Positions 11,302 to 23,329 of a stretch of DNA of 64,000 nt are shown piece after piece. The notes below the pieces were generated by a model. That model saw nothing but the letters and a program-made list of their open reading frames with translations. It searched no databases and was not told the origin of the DNA. The first letter of the stretch is position 1. The number at the start of each line of letters is the position of its first letter. The position numbers and the translations under genes are program-made. Origin of the DNA: Dioszegia crocea (Eukaryota > Basidiomycota > Tremellomycetes > Tremellales > Bulleribasidiaceae); contig BCKK01000003.1 of the NCBI GenBank assembly GCA_001600615.1, positions 1,412,181 through 1,476,180 of the forward strand. Reading direction: 5' to 3'.

Positions 11302-12927
11302 TTATCCCGACCAATTACCACCAATAATCCCCATCCACCACACACCCCAGACCATCGCCCCAAATGCACCGACTCCCATCCCAGCCTTCAAGTTTCCAGC
11401 GCCAAGCAGAACGAGCAGGCACCAAGGCCACCCAACAAGCTTATCCAATACACTGCCCAGCACGCGCCACATGAAGAGCTCTTCCTTGCTTATGGCAGAT
11501 GGGACTGGTGGATGTGGTGGGCCAGCAGCGGGGAGTGTGGGTGCGAGCGCGGGCGACTGAGCGGAATGTGTGGCTGGTGGGAGGGAGAGAATACAATGTA
11601 CGGGCTTGTGGTCCGATATTGTCAATGAAGGGGTGGAGGTGTAAATCATAATCTCGGTCGTCGGTGTAGAGGAGGAAGGAGAGGCTGGGTAGTCGGTATG
11701 TGAAGCAAAAAGGATCCGATCTGTCCAGCCTGGTATACGTTTTCTGTTTGTCAGTATGCTACCAAGCCCGTCATGGCGAATTTGTAAACTCACCGAGAGT
11801 ACCCCTCAACCTGTCCAACGACGCGCTTATATGTCGGCGCGAACGTCTCAATCTTCCCTTCTCTCAGTCCCCCAAAGACCCGCCCTTCCCGCTGTTCTCG
11901 CTTCAGTGTGTCCAGCTGCAGCATGTCCGCACGCTCCTTTTCCAACTCCACAGGATCCACTGTCCCATTCACGCCCGCATCTCCTGGATCCTCTCTCGGT
12001 TCGCCATGTGGCAAATGCGGCAGTCTTGCCAATCGGTAATTGAGGTCACCGAGGAAGAAGAGGTGCGATGTGTCGGTAATTTGGTATGGGAGCGATAAGG
12101 GGTCTGAAGAGGTGAAGAGGAGTGAGGAAAGGATGTTTTGGTACTGTGTATTCCGACGGGCAATGTTTTTGTCGTGCGCTTCAAGATGTGTGCAAACGAA
12201 GCTGCTCATCAGCTAAGGGACAGATTAAGATCCGAGCTCAAGGTCCCTCTCGGCGCATTTCGACTCACGTTAATGTCTCCCAGCCATCTGTATCCCCTCT
12301 TCGCACCTCCAGCCTCACCCCTACTACCCCCTTGTTACCCATACATCCCCACCACAGTCCAAGTCTCCCAGTCAGACTCTTGCCTAATCTTCCAGCCATC
12401 GTCGCCTCTCGGGCGAATACCCAGAGGGCATTTCCGCCGTGTGACACTCGCGAGACGAGGAGGTAGTTCTCCGGCGTGCGCGTAGGGGTGAGCGAGGTGG
12501 CGTGAGACGAGAGGAGGGATTGTATTCGGGTGGTCAGAGCCATCAGTACTGAGGAGGATAGACCAGCGACTGGTTGGTCAGCTCAGTAGGGGAGGCGAGC
12601 TCAACGGGGACTCGAGCGCGGTCGAGCGCGGAATCCCATTTAAATTGACTAATGAGATGTACACTCACGGGCGAGATTTACAGGCAGTAACTCTTGCACT
12701 GCAATAGCATAGATATCAGGCGGGGTCGTCCCTCCTCCCGCACCCCCTATCCCGGCATCCTGGGAGGTACGCTGCAAGATTGGTGACAGCCAGCTAGTGA
12801 GATCTTGCGATTGGGCTTTTGAGCCTTGAAGACCTGTATTCCATGTCGTCAGGAAGATGGTGAGCGGCTTGGACATCTCCTCTGTGGCGGCAAGGTAAGG
12901 TATGTTAGTTAGAGACAAAGGCGTCAC
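11302..12927 (-). CDS. INP54: Tail-anchored inositol polyphosphate 5-phosphatase, Inp54-like (462 aa)
   Basis: Removes the 5-phosphate of phosphoinositides such as PtdIns(4,5)P2 (family knowledge). Exons 12927-12669, 12548-12269, 12201-11794 and 11743-11302. The catalytic domain shows the motifs in order: TWNT, the GCMGNKG substrate loop, FVCTHLEAHD, FLGDLNYRL, KRIPGWTDRIL and the final SDHKPV. The last ~50 residues are very hydrophobic (WPWCLLVLLG and GAMVWGVWWMGIIGG), a C-terminal membrane tail like that anchoring yeast Inp54 to the ER. A second in-frame ATG at 12876 gives 445 aa and starts MSKPLTIFLTTWNT; it may be the true start. No SAC, RhoGAP or other extra domain is present. Confidence 0.9.
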
Positions 12928-13104
12928 TGGTCGATATTCGATGACGATGTTTACAAGTGAGCGACTAATTTGGTTCCGGGTGGTGTTGAGCGACCTAATG
13001 ATGGCGAGCAGCCTATACTAAACATATACTTCATACCTGCCTAGACTACCCCTTCACTCGGTATCTAAGCTTGTTTCGACGTCGATTCTGCTAATTCTGC
13101 CAAA
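12928..13104. promoter_or_regulatory. Divergent promoter, 5-phosphatase / HIT protein
   Basis: Only 177 bp separate the two start codons, or 228 bp if the 5-phosphatase starts at 12876. No defined element recognised. Confidence 0.4.
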
Positions 13105-14366
13105 ATGTCACTCCCATCTCCCGCCTCGACGCCGGCCAGCTCCCCTCTACCTTCCAATCCGACCTTCGCCTCCGCAATCATCCCGCCTACTCCTGCCGCT
13201 GGCCACTCCTCCTCTGGAGGTAAGGGCAGCACATCTCGTCCCTTACTCTCTAGCCGGCTCTCGACTATGTCCAACCTCACTCGAGGTCCAAGCTCGTCAC
13301 TCGACAAAGGCAAAGGCAAGATCCCATCCAGGTACTCGACGTGCGAGTTGTGCGCGCTCGTCCGAGAGTCTAGGGCCAGGATCGGATATGGAAACAGGGA
13401 GAATCGGGGCGAAGGGGCTGAGAGGATGTATGGGAGCGCTACGACGAGTGGGGAATGGGAGAGGAACGAAGCTGGGCCGAGCAGCATGGCTTCGAGTGCC
13501 AATAGCTCGCCTCGGGGGATGTCAAGGGCGACCTTCCAGTCGAGCTCTGCCTCGAGTCCGACCAGCCAAACGGTCAATGGCAGGGAAATACTGTATCACG
13601 ATACAGACATCACAGTTTATCCTGCTGCGGGAAGCGCACGATTGAGGGCGGACGGAAAACATCTGATTGTGGTGATCAATACGCATGCTGAGAATGTATA
13701 TGACCTCGTATGTTCCTTCTCTGCACCCGGGAATGAGCTTGATGGCTGAATGTACAGGGCCCGACTGATATCCCTCTTCTTTCCAAAATCATCGAAACCG
13801 CGCAGCTGCTGTTGGATCCAAATCAGAACAGAGGCGATCTGCGAATAGGCTTTCTTGGGAGCGTGATGAGTGAGTCTGCTGGAGCAGCTACTCATGAGTA
13901 CAAGCCAGAAAATGCGCTGATACAGTTTCAGAAGATCCTCAGTCTCCCCATGCTCACCTACACGCCCAAGCTCTCCTCGGTCCACCTGACACCTCTTTGC
14001 CTGGCTCAACATTCTGGCGCCGCAACGTCGTTTTCGGATGGGGGAATTGGTGGTCTGTCCAAGATCTGCGTGCGGAGATACGGTATGTCAGTCTCCGTAG
14101 GTTGATTGATCGACCGCTGATCACTTAGAGAGGGATCTTCCAATAATAGGGTCAAATCGGGGTATGAGAACCGTACGGCGGCACCTATTGACAAGGTCCC
14201 CAATGCGGGTTCTCACGCTGTGAGTCGAGGCGCGGACCAAGGTTGATCAAGCTAATACATGCAGGGCCTCCCAAATGCACTCGACCCCCCGCTACCTGAC
14301 CCCTATAGCAGCCCGTATCGGACCCCTTTCTCAGATACGGAGACCGTGCCCAGGACATCGGTCTGA
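13105..14366 (+). CDS. HIT (histidine triad) family protein, 354 aa
   Basis: Nucleotide hydrolase/transferase superfamily. Exons 13105-13707, 13758-13869, 13926-14082, 14129-14219 and 14265-14366. A long Ser/Pro-rich N-terminus (about 75 residues) precedes a CELC motif. The HIT fold follows: strand ILYHDTDITVYPA, helix DIPLLSKIIETAQ, and the triad HAHLHAQ, in which all three His are present. A conserved-looking C-terminal block around FWRRNVVFGWGNWWSVQDLR and ESSNNRVKSGY follows. It matches my memory of fungal HIT proteins of unassigned substrate, distinct from Hint, Fhit and aprataxin. Its stop lies 19 bp from that of the convergent gene. Confidence 0.85.
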
Positions 14367-14385
14367 ACGTTCCAATCTTCCTTCT

Positions 14386-15904
14386 TCACCTCGTCTTGCT
14401 CTTCAGCCGCGCCACATCCTCAAATCCGCCCATCTTGCGCCCGTGCGTTCGCTTGCCCTCTTCCCTCGCCTCGGCAGGCCCGAGATACGTTGGAAGAATA
14501 TCATGGACACCCTTCAATCCCGCGCCCTTCTCCGGTGGTGAAGATGAGGGAAGTGATGATGGGAAGGCGGTCAGGAGGGAGGTGAAAGAAAGAGAGTTGA
14601 GAGGTGGGGTGGGCGAGACGATATTGTCGTATTTCAGTTGCTTGACCTGCGAGGCTTAGCTATCAACCCGAAGTGGGGTATGCATTCCTTCCGACAGTAG
14701 AGATGATCTTACCTGGTCACGAGTCAAGGTGAAGATGTTCTCTGGTAGACGTTCAAGAATTGCCCCTTGGAGCATACCCACCCAGTATGGTAAAGAAACG
14801 ATAAATCGCTTTACACCAGAGTATTGCGAGACGAGACCCATGATTTCCCGATAGGTGAATACTGCATCGTCAGCGGGTTCATCAAGGATAACATGAGTCC
14901 AATGTCTGCATAGAAACACACCGTCTGGACCCCCGGCCTCAATGATTTTCCCTCCGACCTGCTCAATCACCTTCGGATCGTCTCGACAGCAAATCTCCAC
15001 CGCTCGAGCCACGTCTCCGACGTATACAGGCCTGCGAGTCAGCTGCAGTACTGCGATAGACTGAGATCAGCTTACTGGAACTTGACAACCCCTCCGCCAA
15101 AGACAGGTAGGAATGGCAGGAATTTGGCTAATGTCGCAAATCGCTACAGTGCGTCAGTATCGTACTCATCCGTAGGGAAATGCCTGTACGCACATTGAAG
15201 AACGAGTCGCCAGGGCCGAACACTATCGACGGACGGATGATAGTGGCTGTGGGATGTGAATCCAAAAACATTTGCTCAGCCTGGCCTTTCGTTCTGAAGC
15301 TAGCAATGATCAGTGTCGATACCCAGCTATCATCAATCAAACTCACTATGGTGTCTCCCCATTCACATCTGATCCTATCGCACTCAACATGACGACCCGC
15401 TTAACACCCGCATTCTTTGCCTGCGACGCAACCCTTCCAGCGCCCTCCAGCTGCACCTCCTGCATCTTCTTCTCCGTCCCGGCCAATACTCCAACTAGAG
15501 AAACGACAGCCGATGCGCCATCGAGAGCTTTAGCCAGCTCGGTAATGTCAGGATTTGTGATATCGGCAGAATGAGGCGGTAAGATTTGGGTGCCTAAAGG
15601 CTTGAGTGTATCGTATACTAACAGGTGGTCAATGCGGGATCTACCATTAAAGAGATCATTCAACGGCGTACATTTTTGTGGATGTCTCGATACTATTTGC
15701 ACACGATTTCGAGGATCCGCAATGAGTGCTCGAGCAATGTAAGAGCCTGTAAGGCGGATGATCAGCAAAGTGATAGATCATCATAAGACTGGATGAAGTG
15801 GACCGACCTAGAAATCCCGCGCCTACGAGAACGATCTTGCGCGAGTCTCCTGAAGCTTTTGCTGAGGAAGCGAGAGAGCTCGCTAAGCGCTGTGTGAGCA
15901 TCAT
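14386..15904 (-). CDS. NDUFA9/Coq11-like atypical SDR, probably mitochondrial (396 aa)
   Basis: NAD(P)-binding atypical short-chain dehydrogenase. Exons 15904-15808, 15746-15347, 15299-15194, 15143-15076, 15031-14922, 14861-14713 and 14646-14386. The first ~20 residues (MMLTQRLASSLASSAKAS) resemble a mitochondrial presequence. The nucleotide-binding motif is VGAGFLGSYIA. Further blocks are VVSLVGVL, RVVMLSAIG, YFRTKGQAEQ, TIIRPSIVFGPGD, PVYVGDVARA and, near the end, DQVKQLKYDNIV. Family members are the 39-kDa accessory subunit of complex I and the CoQ-synthome protein Coq11; sequence alone does not let me choose. At the exon 5/6 junction I used a GTGTGT donor that reads PDVFTYRE. An ATG three bases downstream is an alternative start. 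Confidence 0.85.
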
Positions 15905-16854
15905 GGCAGTTGGTGTTACTGCTGCTGAGTCTGATAGTTTGAGGTAGAGGTGCGGGGTGTCAGTGTATGAAGTGTGAGTGAGCATTCAAATCGATGTGAG
16001 CAGGCACCGCGGTGGAGATCGGTATGCCGTCATCTGTACGGCATCCACAGAGAATATGGCAAAGACAAGAGAGGACGAAGGGGGCGTTGATGTGGCTCTA
16101 AGACGACATTTCGGAGCTCATGGCATGCAGTAGCATTGGCGTTGGGTACGATGATCCAATCCATGGTATGCACGAGAGCTGGACACCAATTGCGGATACT
16201 TTGCGGATCCAGACGCTTAAATGCATACCTCATGATGACGCACGAGCGACGCGCCGCCGGGACGCGATTAACATATCTCCGTGTCAGCCTGATTGAACCT
16301 GAAACGCGTCACGAATAACTTGTTCGCTTCGTGAATTAATGAAGTCAGCAATCAATCTTCCGGCTCAAGCTCTGCAACTCCCATACCAGCTCAAGAGATA
16401 CATCCGCGGGCAATTAATCATTATGACGAAAGTCACTGTCAGCAACGGTCCGAGGTTACCTTCATCGCGGATCGGTCCAGCCACAAGTCCAGATCGCGCT
16501 TGCGGAGACAGGCGGAGACGACGCAAAGTATGGAGTAACGAAGCAACTAGCTATCGGAGCTCTAAGCTTCGTCTAGAGGTGGCACCCTGTTTATATATGA
16601 AACAGTATGAAACTCCGGCAAGATCTACATCGGGGACGTCGATCACTACTGAGTCCAACTTGCAGACATGCTATTTTCGAGAGAGGGACTCCCCTTGTCC
16701 AAGAGTGTCGCGTGACGCGTACCGTCAAGCGTTTGGAGGTGATCAAGGCGCCGATCAGCGCCAGCAGCCGCATCTGTATCCACCACTCAGACAGATAACT
16801 ATCGGACTGCCTTCGGACCGGCCGGAGGTCGGGATTCGCTAAGTATCTATGGCT

Positions 16855-16879
16855 TGGAGCTGCTTGGAGCTGCTTGGAG
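16855..16879. repeat. Short 10-bp tandem repeat
   Basis: About two and a half copies of CTTGGAGCTG in the gene-poor region. Too short to assign any role. Confidence 0.6.
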
Positions 16880-18903
16880 TCGTTTTAGTAGCGGCGGCTT
16901 AGGGCGGCTTTCCGCTAACCCCACAATCTTTACGAGAAGGCGTGGCGGCAATCGGGCCATTCCGCGCTAAGATTTCGTGCCTGATCGTTCCGTGTCAAAC
17001 TTTAACGGCTATTGCGAGATATGCGGACTTGCACTAGGCGACGATCGTTTACTGCCAGCGATCAGCGCGCTAGAAGACGCTAGAACAGTGCTAGAACATG
17101 TCAGCCTCGCAACGGCGTGCATCCCGCATGCAATTTGGCTTCATCGGCCTTCGCAGCCACCGGTCTTGCTGAGATCTGCCACATGATCAGATTAAAAGTG
17201 CTCTCGTATCTTGGACCCCTTCTCACGGCGATGGATCGAGGGCTGAGGCATCTGTATCACGCATGAAGATTCCGCCGAAGCCAGTGGCGACTCTGGGGCG
17301 CTACCCAGCAGGTCGCCGTCCGACTTTCGCGCCGGAAGACTCGGCGCCGGTCTGCGCCGGTGCAACAGGCGCGTGCGACGACATGTAACGCTTCTGTCAC
17401 GGTACGTAATAAATGGTATACCTCCGCTTGGATCTCCGCTCAGGAAACTCAACGATCGACGCGACTGGGAGAACAATGGTCTGCGCTGATTGAAAGTTGT
17501 AATGGAGAATGGTGCGGAAGCTATGCAGAAGCTTGATAACAGCAATAGCCTTTGAAGTCTAGATGCCGCCAAGCAGGCACTTAGCACTTGCTTACTCGTA
17601 TGTTTACCAAACTTTCCTTATCTCCTATTCTGCTAAGTCCGCCTGCTGGCATAGCTTCTTCCGAGACCGTCGCGTGTTGCCGAAACGCTCCCCGACTCCC
17701 GAGGATCGACACTATTGTATGCAGAGTCTTGTTGTCTTTTGTAGTCCCTGACAAGAATCCGGGCATCTGCCCGTCTGCGTTCCGGTCGGAGGAGGCTTGC
17801 AGAGATCTCAAGGTACTGCGGGACTACATAGGAAAGGCATTCCGTCGGAAAGCACTCTATCAAAAACTGTAACGCTTTTACATTGAGGTGTGAAGCGAGC
17901 AAGCTTGCCGTTGCCGCGGATAGCAATCATCTCCATTTTCGGCATTATAGAGGCTTAGGAAAATAAGGATTAAGGATAATTCGAGGGAGAATAGGGAAGA
18001 TTCAGGAAGATCTTCAGGGGTCAGGGACACATGTCTGAGGCGTTATTGAAACTTAGACTACTAAACGTAAGAGGTAGGCCGACCAGTGTACGAGAACGCT
18101 ACGAGAGCCATCGACAAAGGCTGTTGGCTGACAGTAACGGCGATGGATGCTCCGAGAGACCACATGGATTGGGGGACGGAGGACCGGGCTGGACGGCTCA
18201 GACGTGTTGAAGTTGGTTGCATCGATTTGCCTCTCGACTGCTGTACAAGAGCTCCCTAAATTGCACCTTACCGCTCCTCTCTCCGTATACATAGAGTCTT
18301 GGTCGCTGCGCTTTCCGGATCCTAATCGCTTTACCTTTTTCATCCGGTTCCTAGCCCATGTCAGGCGGACACACACCCGACTGATCACATTAAAAGTAAA
18401 TACCTATTTCTACACTCCTCATTCGGAACTCTCTTGCGACTGTTTACCATTCTGTTGCATTTGGGGTCTGGCGTGGCGGGGGTTTGGACCAGGCAGGTCG
18501 TTTCAAGTACGGGTTCATGGGATCGATTGCTGACACTTTACCAGGTGTGCCGCTCAAGATTTGAGACACTTCTCCAGGAGTAAAATCGCGCTCTAGGGAC
18601 TCTTCTCGATCTGAAACGAGGCCATCAGACTGGTCTCACTCTACCATCTCCCGTATGTCTCGCTCTTCTACGGTTGTCTTGCCATGACGGTGCCATCTCA
18701 TGTGATGTGTCTCCAATGACACCGGCTAGTGCTCGTGCTGATCTACAGCTGTCATAGCCGCAGACGGGCTCGGAAATTGAGGGACGAACGAGATTCTGTA
18801 TTGACGAGCGGATCATCTCGGAGCTAGTCGTGTTGATAATCTCGATCAACCGACTAGCGGTCTGGGTTGGCGTGTTCTCTTTAGGTCGTTTTGCCTCTTA
18901 AAT

Positions 18904-18965
18904 GTGAGTTCTGCTGCTGCAATTTTTCAACCCCCTCCGTCAAGTCAGAGCTGATGGATATCCAG
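18904..18965 (+). other. Probable 5' UTR intron of the CENP-B-like gene
   Basis: GTGAGT donor, a CTGATGG branch-like sequence and a CCAG acceptor, ending four bases before the ATG at 18970. It matches the intron pattern of the window. If coding exons lie further upstream the protein would be longer, but I found none. Confidence 0.5.
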
Positions 18966-18969
18966 CAAT

Positions 18970-21672
18970 ATGATCCACGACCATTCACCCCCTCTCTCCA
19001 ACGAGCACCCACAGCAGCCTCCAAGTCACGATCTTACGAGCTCGACACCTAATCTCTCCCCCACGAATATCACAGCCAGCCTCGAACATCCCTTACATTC
19101 TTCATCCAGCGGCTACACCTCCCCCTCCTTCTTCAACCACGAGAATCACCAAGCGCAGTATGACGCCCACTCCAATAGCATCTCGCGCAACCCCTCGTAT
19201 GACTCGAGCGCGTCGTTTGGGAATGACTACTCGTCTTACGGGTCTATACCCTCTACGTCGCACTCGATGCAGAGTTTCGGGGCTGGAGGGGATGACGGCG
19301 GACCAGGGCCAGGGTACTGGGGCTACGATATGACCGAGCTCTCTGGTGTTGACCCAAGCTTCGCATTCGATCACGGTCAAGGGGACGGAAACGGGAACGG
19401 GATAGGCGATCATCCTACTCCGCCTGCTCTTGGGTCCCTGGACGATGATCGAACACCTGTCGTCAGCGATCACCCACAGAACCATACCATCCATCCTTCC
19501 CAGCTACCCTCCCCACATGACGCAGCTACCATTCGAGCATCGTCATCCTCTGCTCCACTCCCATCGAAGCCGCTGCTATCCCCCTTCAGAACATTTGGCA
19601 ATCAGCATCACCCACACGAACCTTCATTTTCCCAATTCCCCACCATGTCCATTAACGACCCCCGCACATTCATGGACCCATCTCAATCTAATCCATACTA
19701 TCAGCAACACATGTCACAGTCACTACCCCCATTAGCTTACCATCAATCCTACGCGCCGCCGTACAACCCAATGACAATGGGTTACTCTCAGGCTCAACAA
19801 CACATGGGCTACTCGCAGCCAATCTTCGCACCGCAGCCGCAGCAGCCATCCTACGGTCCTCCTCGGTCACATAACGGTTCGCCGACAGGCAGTATGTCGT
19901 CCATGGCCTCTGCCTCGGTAAAGCGATCTCAAAGTATTTCGTCGGAAGTGCGGCCGCCGCGCCCAAAGTTGACAAAAGAGGACAAGCGGAATATTGTTGA
20001 GTTGCACAAGAACAATACAAACCTGAGGCAAGAGGACATTGCACGGAGATACGGGTAAGTGGTCTTGTGTCGGCTGCTCATGGGATGTATTGCTGACACT
20101 CATCAGTGTCGACCGCAGTACAATCTCCAAGATCATCATTGCAAAGCACCGCTGGACGGCGACTGAGGAAGAGGAGCCCACTCCGCCGGTGGCTCGGCCG
20201 CCCAAGAGCACGAGCGGACGGTTCCCCGAGGTTGACAGGATGATGTCAGAGTGGATGGACCATCAGATTGCGATGGGGGCGGATGTGCGGGATCCAGTGG
20301 CGCGAGAACAGGCCAAGAGGTTTGCGCTGGAGGTGGGGTTGGATGACAAGCGGTTCAAAGCTTCGGCTAAGTGGTTGGACAAGGTGCGTTTTACTGCAGG
20401 TCGAGAGCGACGTCGTGCTGACTCTCCCAGTTCAAGGACCGTAGAAAGGCAGCTGGCAAAGCAACTACCAGCTCGACATCTACGCTTTACGATCCCCAAC
20501 ACTACTCTACCCTTCCCCAGCTGTCCCTGTCATTCCCAACTCAGCCGCAGTACGACGCGACAGGTCGCACTCGGTCACACTCCGCAATGACGTTCAGCGA
20601 AGCCAGCAGCTCGTCTAGCAGCCAGGAGCACTGGATCCCTAGTCCGGCTTGTATCCCTGCCGACAGGATGGTTCTTAATCGCTCAGAGTCTGATCGTTCA
20701 ATCCTCCCTTCCGTCCCCTCCTCTTTCGGTCTGACAGACCGTGAGCCCACCTCAATTACGGACCACGTCGACTCTACCCCACAAGCCCGAACTCGGTCTC
20801 AGTCATCCCCCCACACTCTTACCGGAGGGCCGATAACGATGCAAACTCCCGCGTCAGGCAAACACGTCCGCCCATCCCCTCTATCCCTTCAACGTCAGAA
20901 CTCATACCACGGTTCCTCGCCATCCCCCCGCCGACCCCTTCCCCCAAGTCGCGCCAACTCCTCTCAGGGCCCATTACGTCGTTCACGCCCGGGCTCACTG
21001 GCCGCTTCGGCCTTTGGTATCACTGCGCTGGACGGGGATGGAGCTTACTCCCCCATCCAGTCCCCAACTACAAGTGTCAGCGGGAGTGGGGGTGGACATT
21101 CCCGCCAGCAGTCCCAGCTGCTCACCCCATTCACTGTCTCAATGGCGACTATGGCTCTTTCGCCCGATGTACCCGAGTCGGGCGATCTGATCAATTCGAC
21201 GTCCACGTCGTCGTCGATGGGGATCCCAACTCCGCTCGCTGTCCCTCCTCACACACCTGTAACCCCCAACACGCCCGCCAACACTACCACAGGCGGTGTT
21301 TTCCCCACCCTCAACCCAGATCTGGGCGCATACGGTGATCACCACCAGCAGTACCAGCACCACCACCAGCAATTGCAGCTACAACAGCAGCAGCAGCTTC
21401 ATCACCATCACCAAATGCAGCAGCAGGCTCAAGAGAACGGAAGTCGATTGCCCTCTCCTCAGGGACAGCAGTACGATCCACCTGCGAATGGTGCTCGCAT
21501 GGGCAATGCACCCCTGCAGGGGTATGCGAGCATGCCCAATAAGCATTATGGGACCACGGCGGAGTATCCAGGATACAGCCCTATTGGGGAGTTCGGGCAG
21601 CAATACAACGGTCAGATGGAGTCGCAGGAATACCAGGGATCGGCGGGTCCAGGAGGCCAGAGATGGTCATGA
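18970..21672 (+). CDS. CENP-B-type HTH DNA-binding protein (867 aa), no DDE domain
   Basis: Exons 18970-20054, 20107-20383 and 20431-21672. A long disordered N-terminus (Ser/Pro/His/Gln) precedes a CENP-B-like N-terminal helix-turn-helix at about residues 332-380 (LTKEDKRNIVELHKNN ... VDRSTISKII). A second, Tc5/CENP-B-type helical region follows at about 398-455, ending WLDKFKDRRK. The remaining ~400 residues are low-complexity, Ser/Pro-rich with a Gln/His tract. The DDE endonuclase domain of pogo-like transposases is absent. By family knowledge such proteins are domesticated DNA-binding factors (compare CENP-B and fission yeast Abp1/Cbh). A transcription factor or chromatin role is inference. 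Its upstream flank is the gene-poor region. Confidence 0.85.
21340..21430 (+). repeat. Gln/His-coding low-complexity tract
   Basis: CAG/CAC/CAT-rich run inside the CENP-B-like gene, encoding alternating His and Gln stretches. A likely site of length polymorphism. Confidence 0.75.
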
Positions 21673-22157
21673 GGCGTCATTACTACCACGCTACGCAACG
21701 ATACCCCACGCAACGAGTTTCATCCCTTCCTCCACAATGTCGGATGTTTACATTCGTCCGAATCATGCGACATTCCCCCTATGTTCCGACCAATCCATAT
21801 ACCAAAGTCTCTCCCCTACCCATCCTCACCTTACCCCTGTTTATTCTTCTGCTTGTCCCCCTTTTGGGCCCTTTTGTAACGACAGGATTAGCGGCGGTTA
21901 TTAGATCATGTAACGATGCCTGGGTCTTAAAGTAAAGTTAGAAACTATCATACTGTGTGTGCATAGATATCCCTACCAGCGCCGCCGACACCAGCGGAGC
22001 GTCTCATCACCATCGACTGGATGTATGATCTACATTGTCCTGATCGCAGATGAATCATCTCCTGAGTCACGGCTGTCCTACTGAAAGGACGGGCACATGA
22101 GATGCCCGTACCCTTTATCCGACCAGCCAGATCCTTTCCGCCTTAGCAGGACCCGGC
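21673..22157. other. Convergent intergenic region, nothing recognised
   Basis: 485 bp between the stops of the CENP-B-like gene (+) and the STYX-like gene (-). No gene or repeat seen. Confidence 0.5.
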
Positions 22158-23329
22158 TCATGACATCTCCACATCGCCACCACCACCGCCGCCGCTCCCC
22201 CTCGCATCACCCGATCCTCCTCCCCAAGGCTGTGGTGGGATCTGGTATTTTCGCTCAAAGTCCACCTCCTCATTCTCGCCTGTCGATTGTTGTTGATGCC
22301 TGATGGCTTCAGCTTGGGCAATCCGGATTCTCATCAGGTGTCGACTCACTCTGTCGCCAAACCCCTCTTGTTTCTGTTGCCAGCCGAGGACTGTCCACCG
22401 CCTGATGCTGCCGTCCAATCTGGTCTGGCCTGCGCGATTGCTCTTTGGGCGAGGATTATGGGTTCGTACTCGTTCAGTTGGTTTGTGAACTATGCGTCTG
22501 TCAGCTTGAGATCTACTACTCAATCAAAGAGTACGAAGCTGGACTCACGCTGGAGGGAGAAACGCAATATCGTTTACTTTGGACGTAGGTCAATGCGTAT
22601 TCGTATCGCCATCCACATTTGTACATCAAGTACCCGATGACGATTGCTGGCGAGAGAGCGATTCCGCCTGAGGGTTTCAGTCGGTGTTCTTTGTCCCGAC
22701 ATGAAGGCTGGGGATGCAGCGACGACGACACTTACCATTACAATGTGCCAGTACCGTACCGCCAGCATTTAGGGCATTCTCGATGAATGTTTTGCATTGA
22801 GGAAAGATGGTGATGAGGTTTTGATCCTAGGGGTAAGTTAACTCGGTATGTGGCATGGTAGTAGCCCAACGTCAATAGGACACGTACGATGTTATCGCTG
22901 ATCTCAAGGGTCATATATGTGAAGTGGTCCGGGAAGCGAGGAAAGATCATGGATACTTCTCTGCGATCCCGAATACACAGTCTACACAGTCAGCTTGCAC
23001 GATGTCGCGCATCAGGCAGCTCTTTGAAGCTCGTCCAGGTGTCTCTGAGGATCCGGCTCAGAAGCGAGAGCAACGAACACATGCGTTATTCCCATCGCCT
23101 GCATCTTGGCCAGATTTATGCTGGCCTGGAATGGCCCCAGCCATAATCTTGGTATCATCTCTTGCGCATCTCTCCGCATTTCATATCTGACTGTTAGCCC
23201 GGCTTCAACTCAAGGCTTGAGGCAACATAATACGCACTTCCAATCATTCGTGTTGGACATGCGATAGGGGGTATTGTTGTCATCCGCTGGGGTGTGGAAA
23301 GGCGTTGAGCCCGAGGCTGTGTTGTACAT
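22158..23329 (-). CDS. STYX-like dual-specificity pseudophosphatase (261 aa)
   Basis: Dual-specificity phosphatase fold closest to STYX. Exons 23329-23238, 23186-23079, 22981-22888, 22826-22736, 22667-22549, 22489-22350 and 22299-22158. Motifs in order: NDWKYEMRRDAQEMIPRLWLG, GITHVLCIRDRRE, FTYMTLEISDN, the signature loop HCNGGIALSP, then AIVIGYLMYKCG, ALTYVQSKRYCVSP and FTNQLNEYEPI. In the HCx5R signature the nucleophile Cys127 is present but the Arg is Leu133 (codon 22654-22656), so phosphate binding should be lost. Animal STYX is inactive for the opposite reason: Cys replaced, Arg kept. By analogy it may act as a phospho-independent binding module. The C-terminus is a Gly-rich tail. Confidence 0.88.

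Larger units (their letters stand above)
15905..18969. other. 3-kb gene-poor region
   Basis: The longest gene-free stretch of the window. Open frames on both strands are short, arginine/serine-rich and without domains. I see no transposase or reverse transcriptase motif, no long terminal or inverted repeat, and no tRNA. Local features are a 10-bp tandem (CTTGGAGCTG, about 2.5 copies) at 16855-16879 and an A/G-rich strand near 17950-18020. It may hold a long promoter, a noncoding transcript or decayed sequence. A likely 5' UTR intron of the next gene lies at 18904-18965. Confidence 0.5.

Noticed and set aside
16339..16842. 167-codon open frame in the gene-poor region
   Set aside because: Composition is Arg/Ser/Gln-rich without domain or intron structure, and an overlapping frame is similar. 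It looks like chance.
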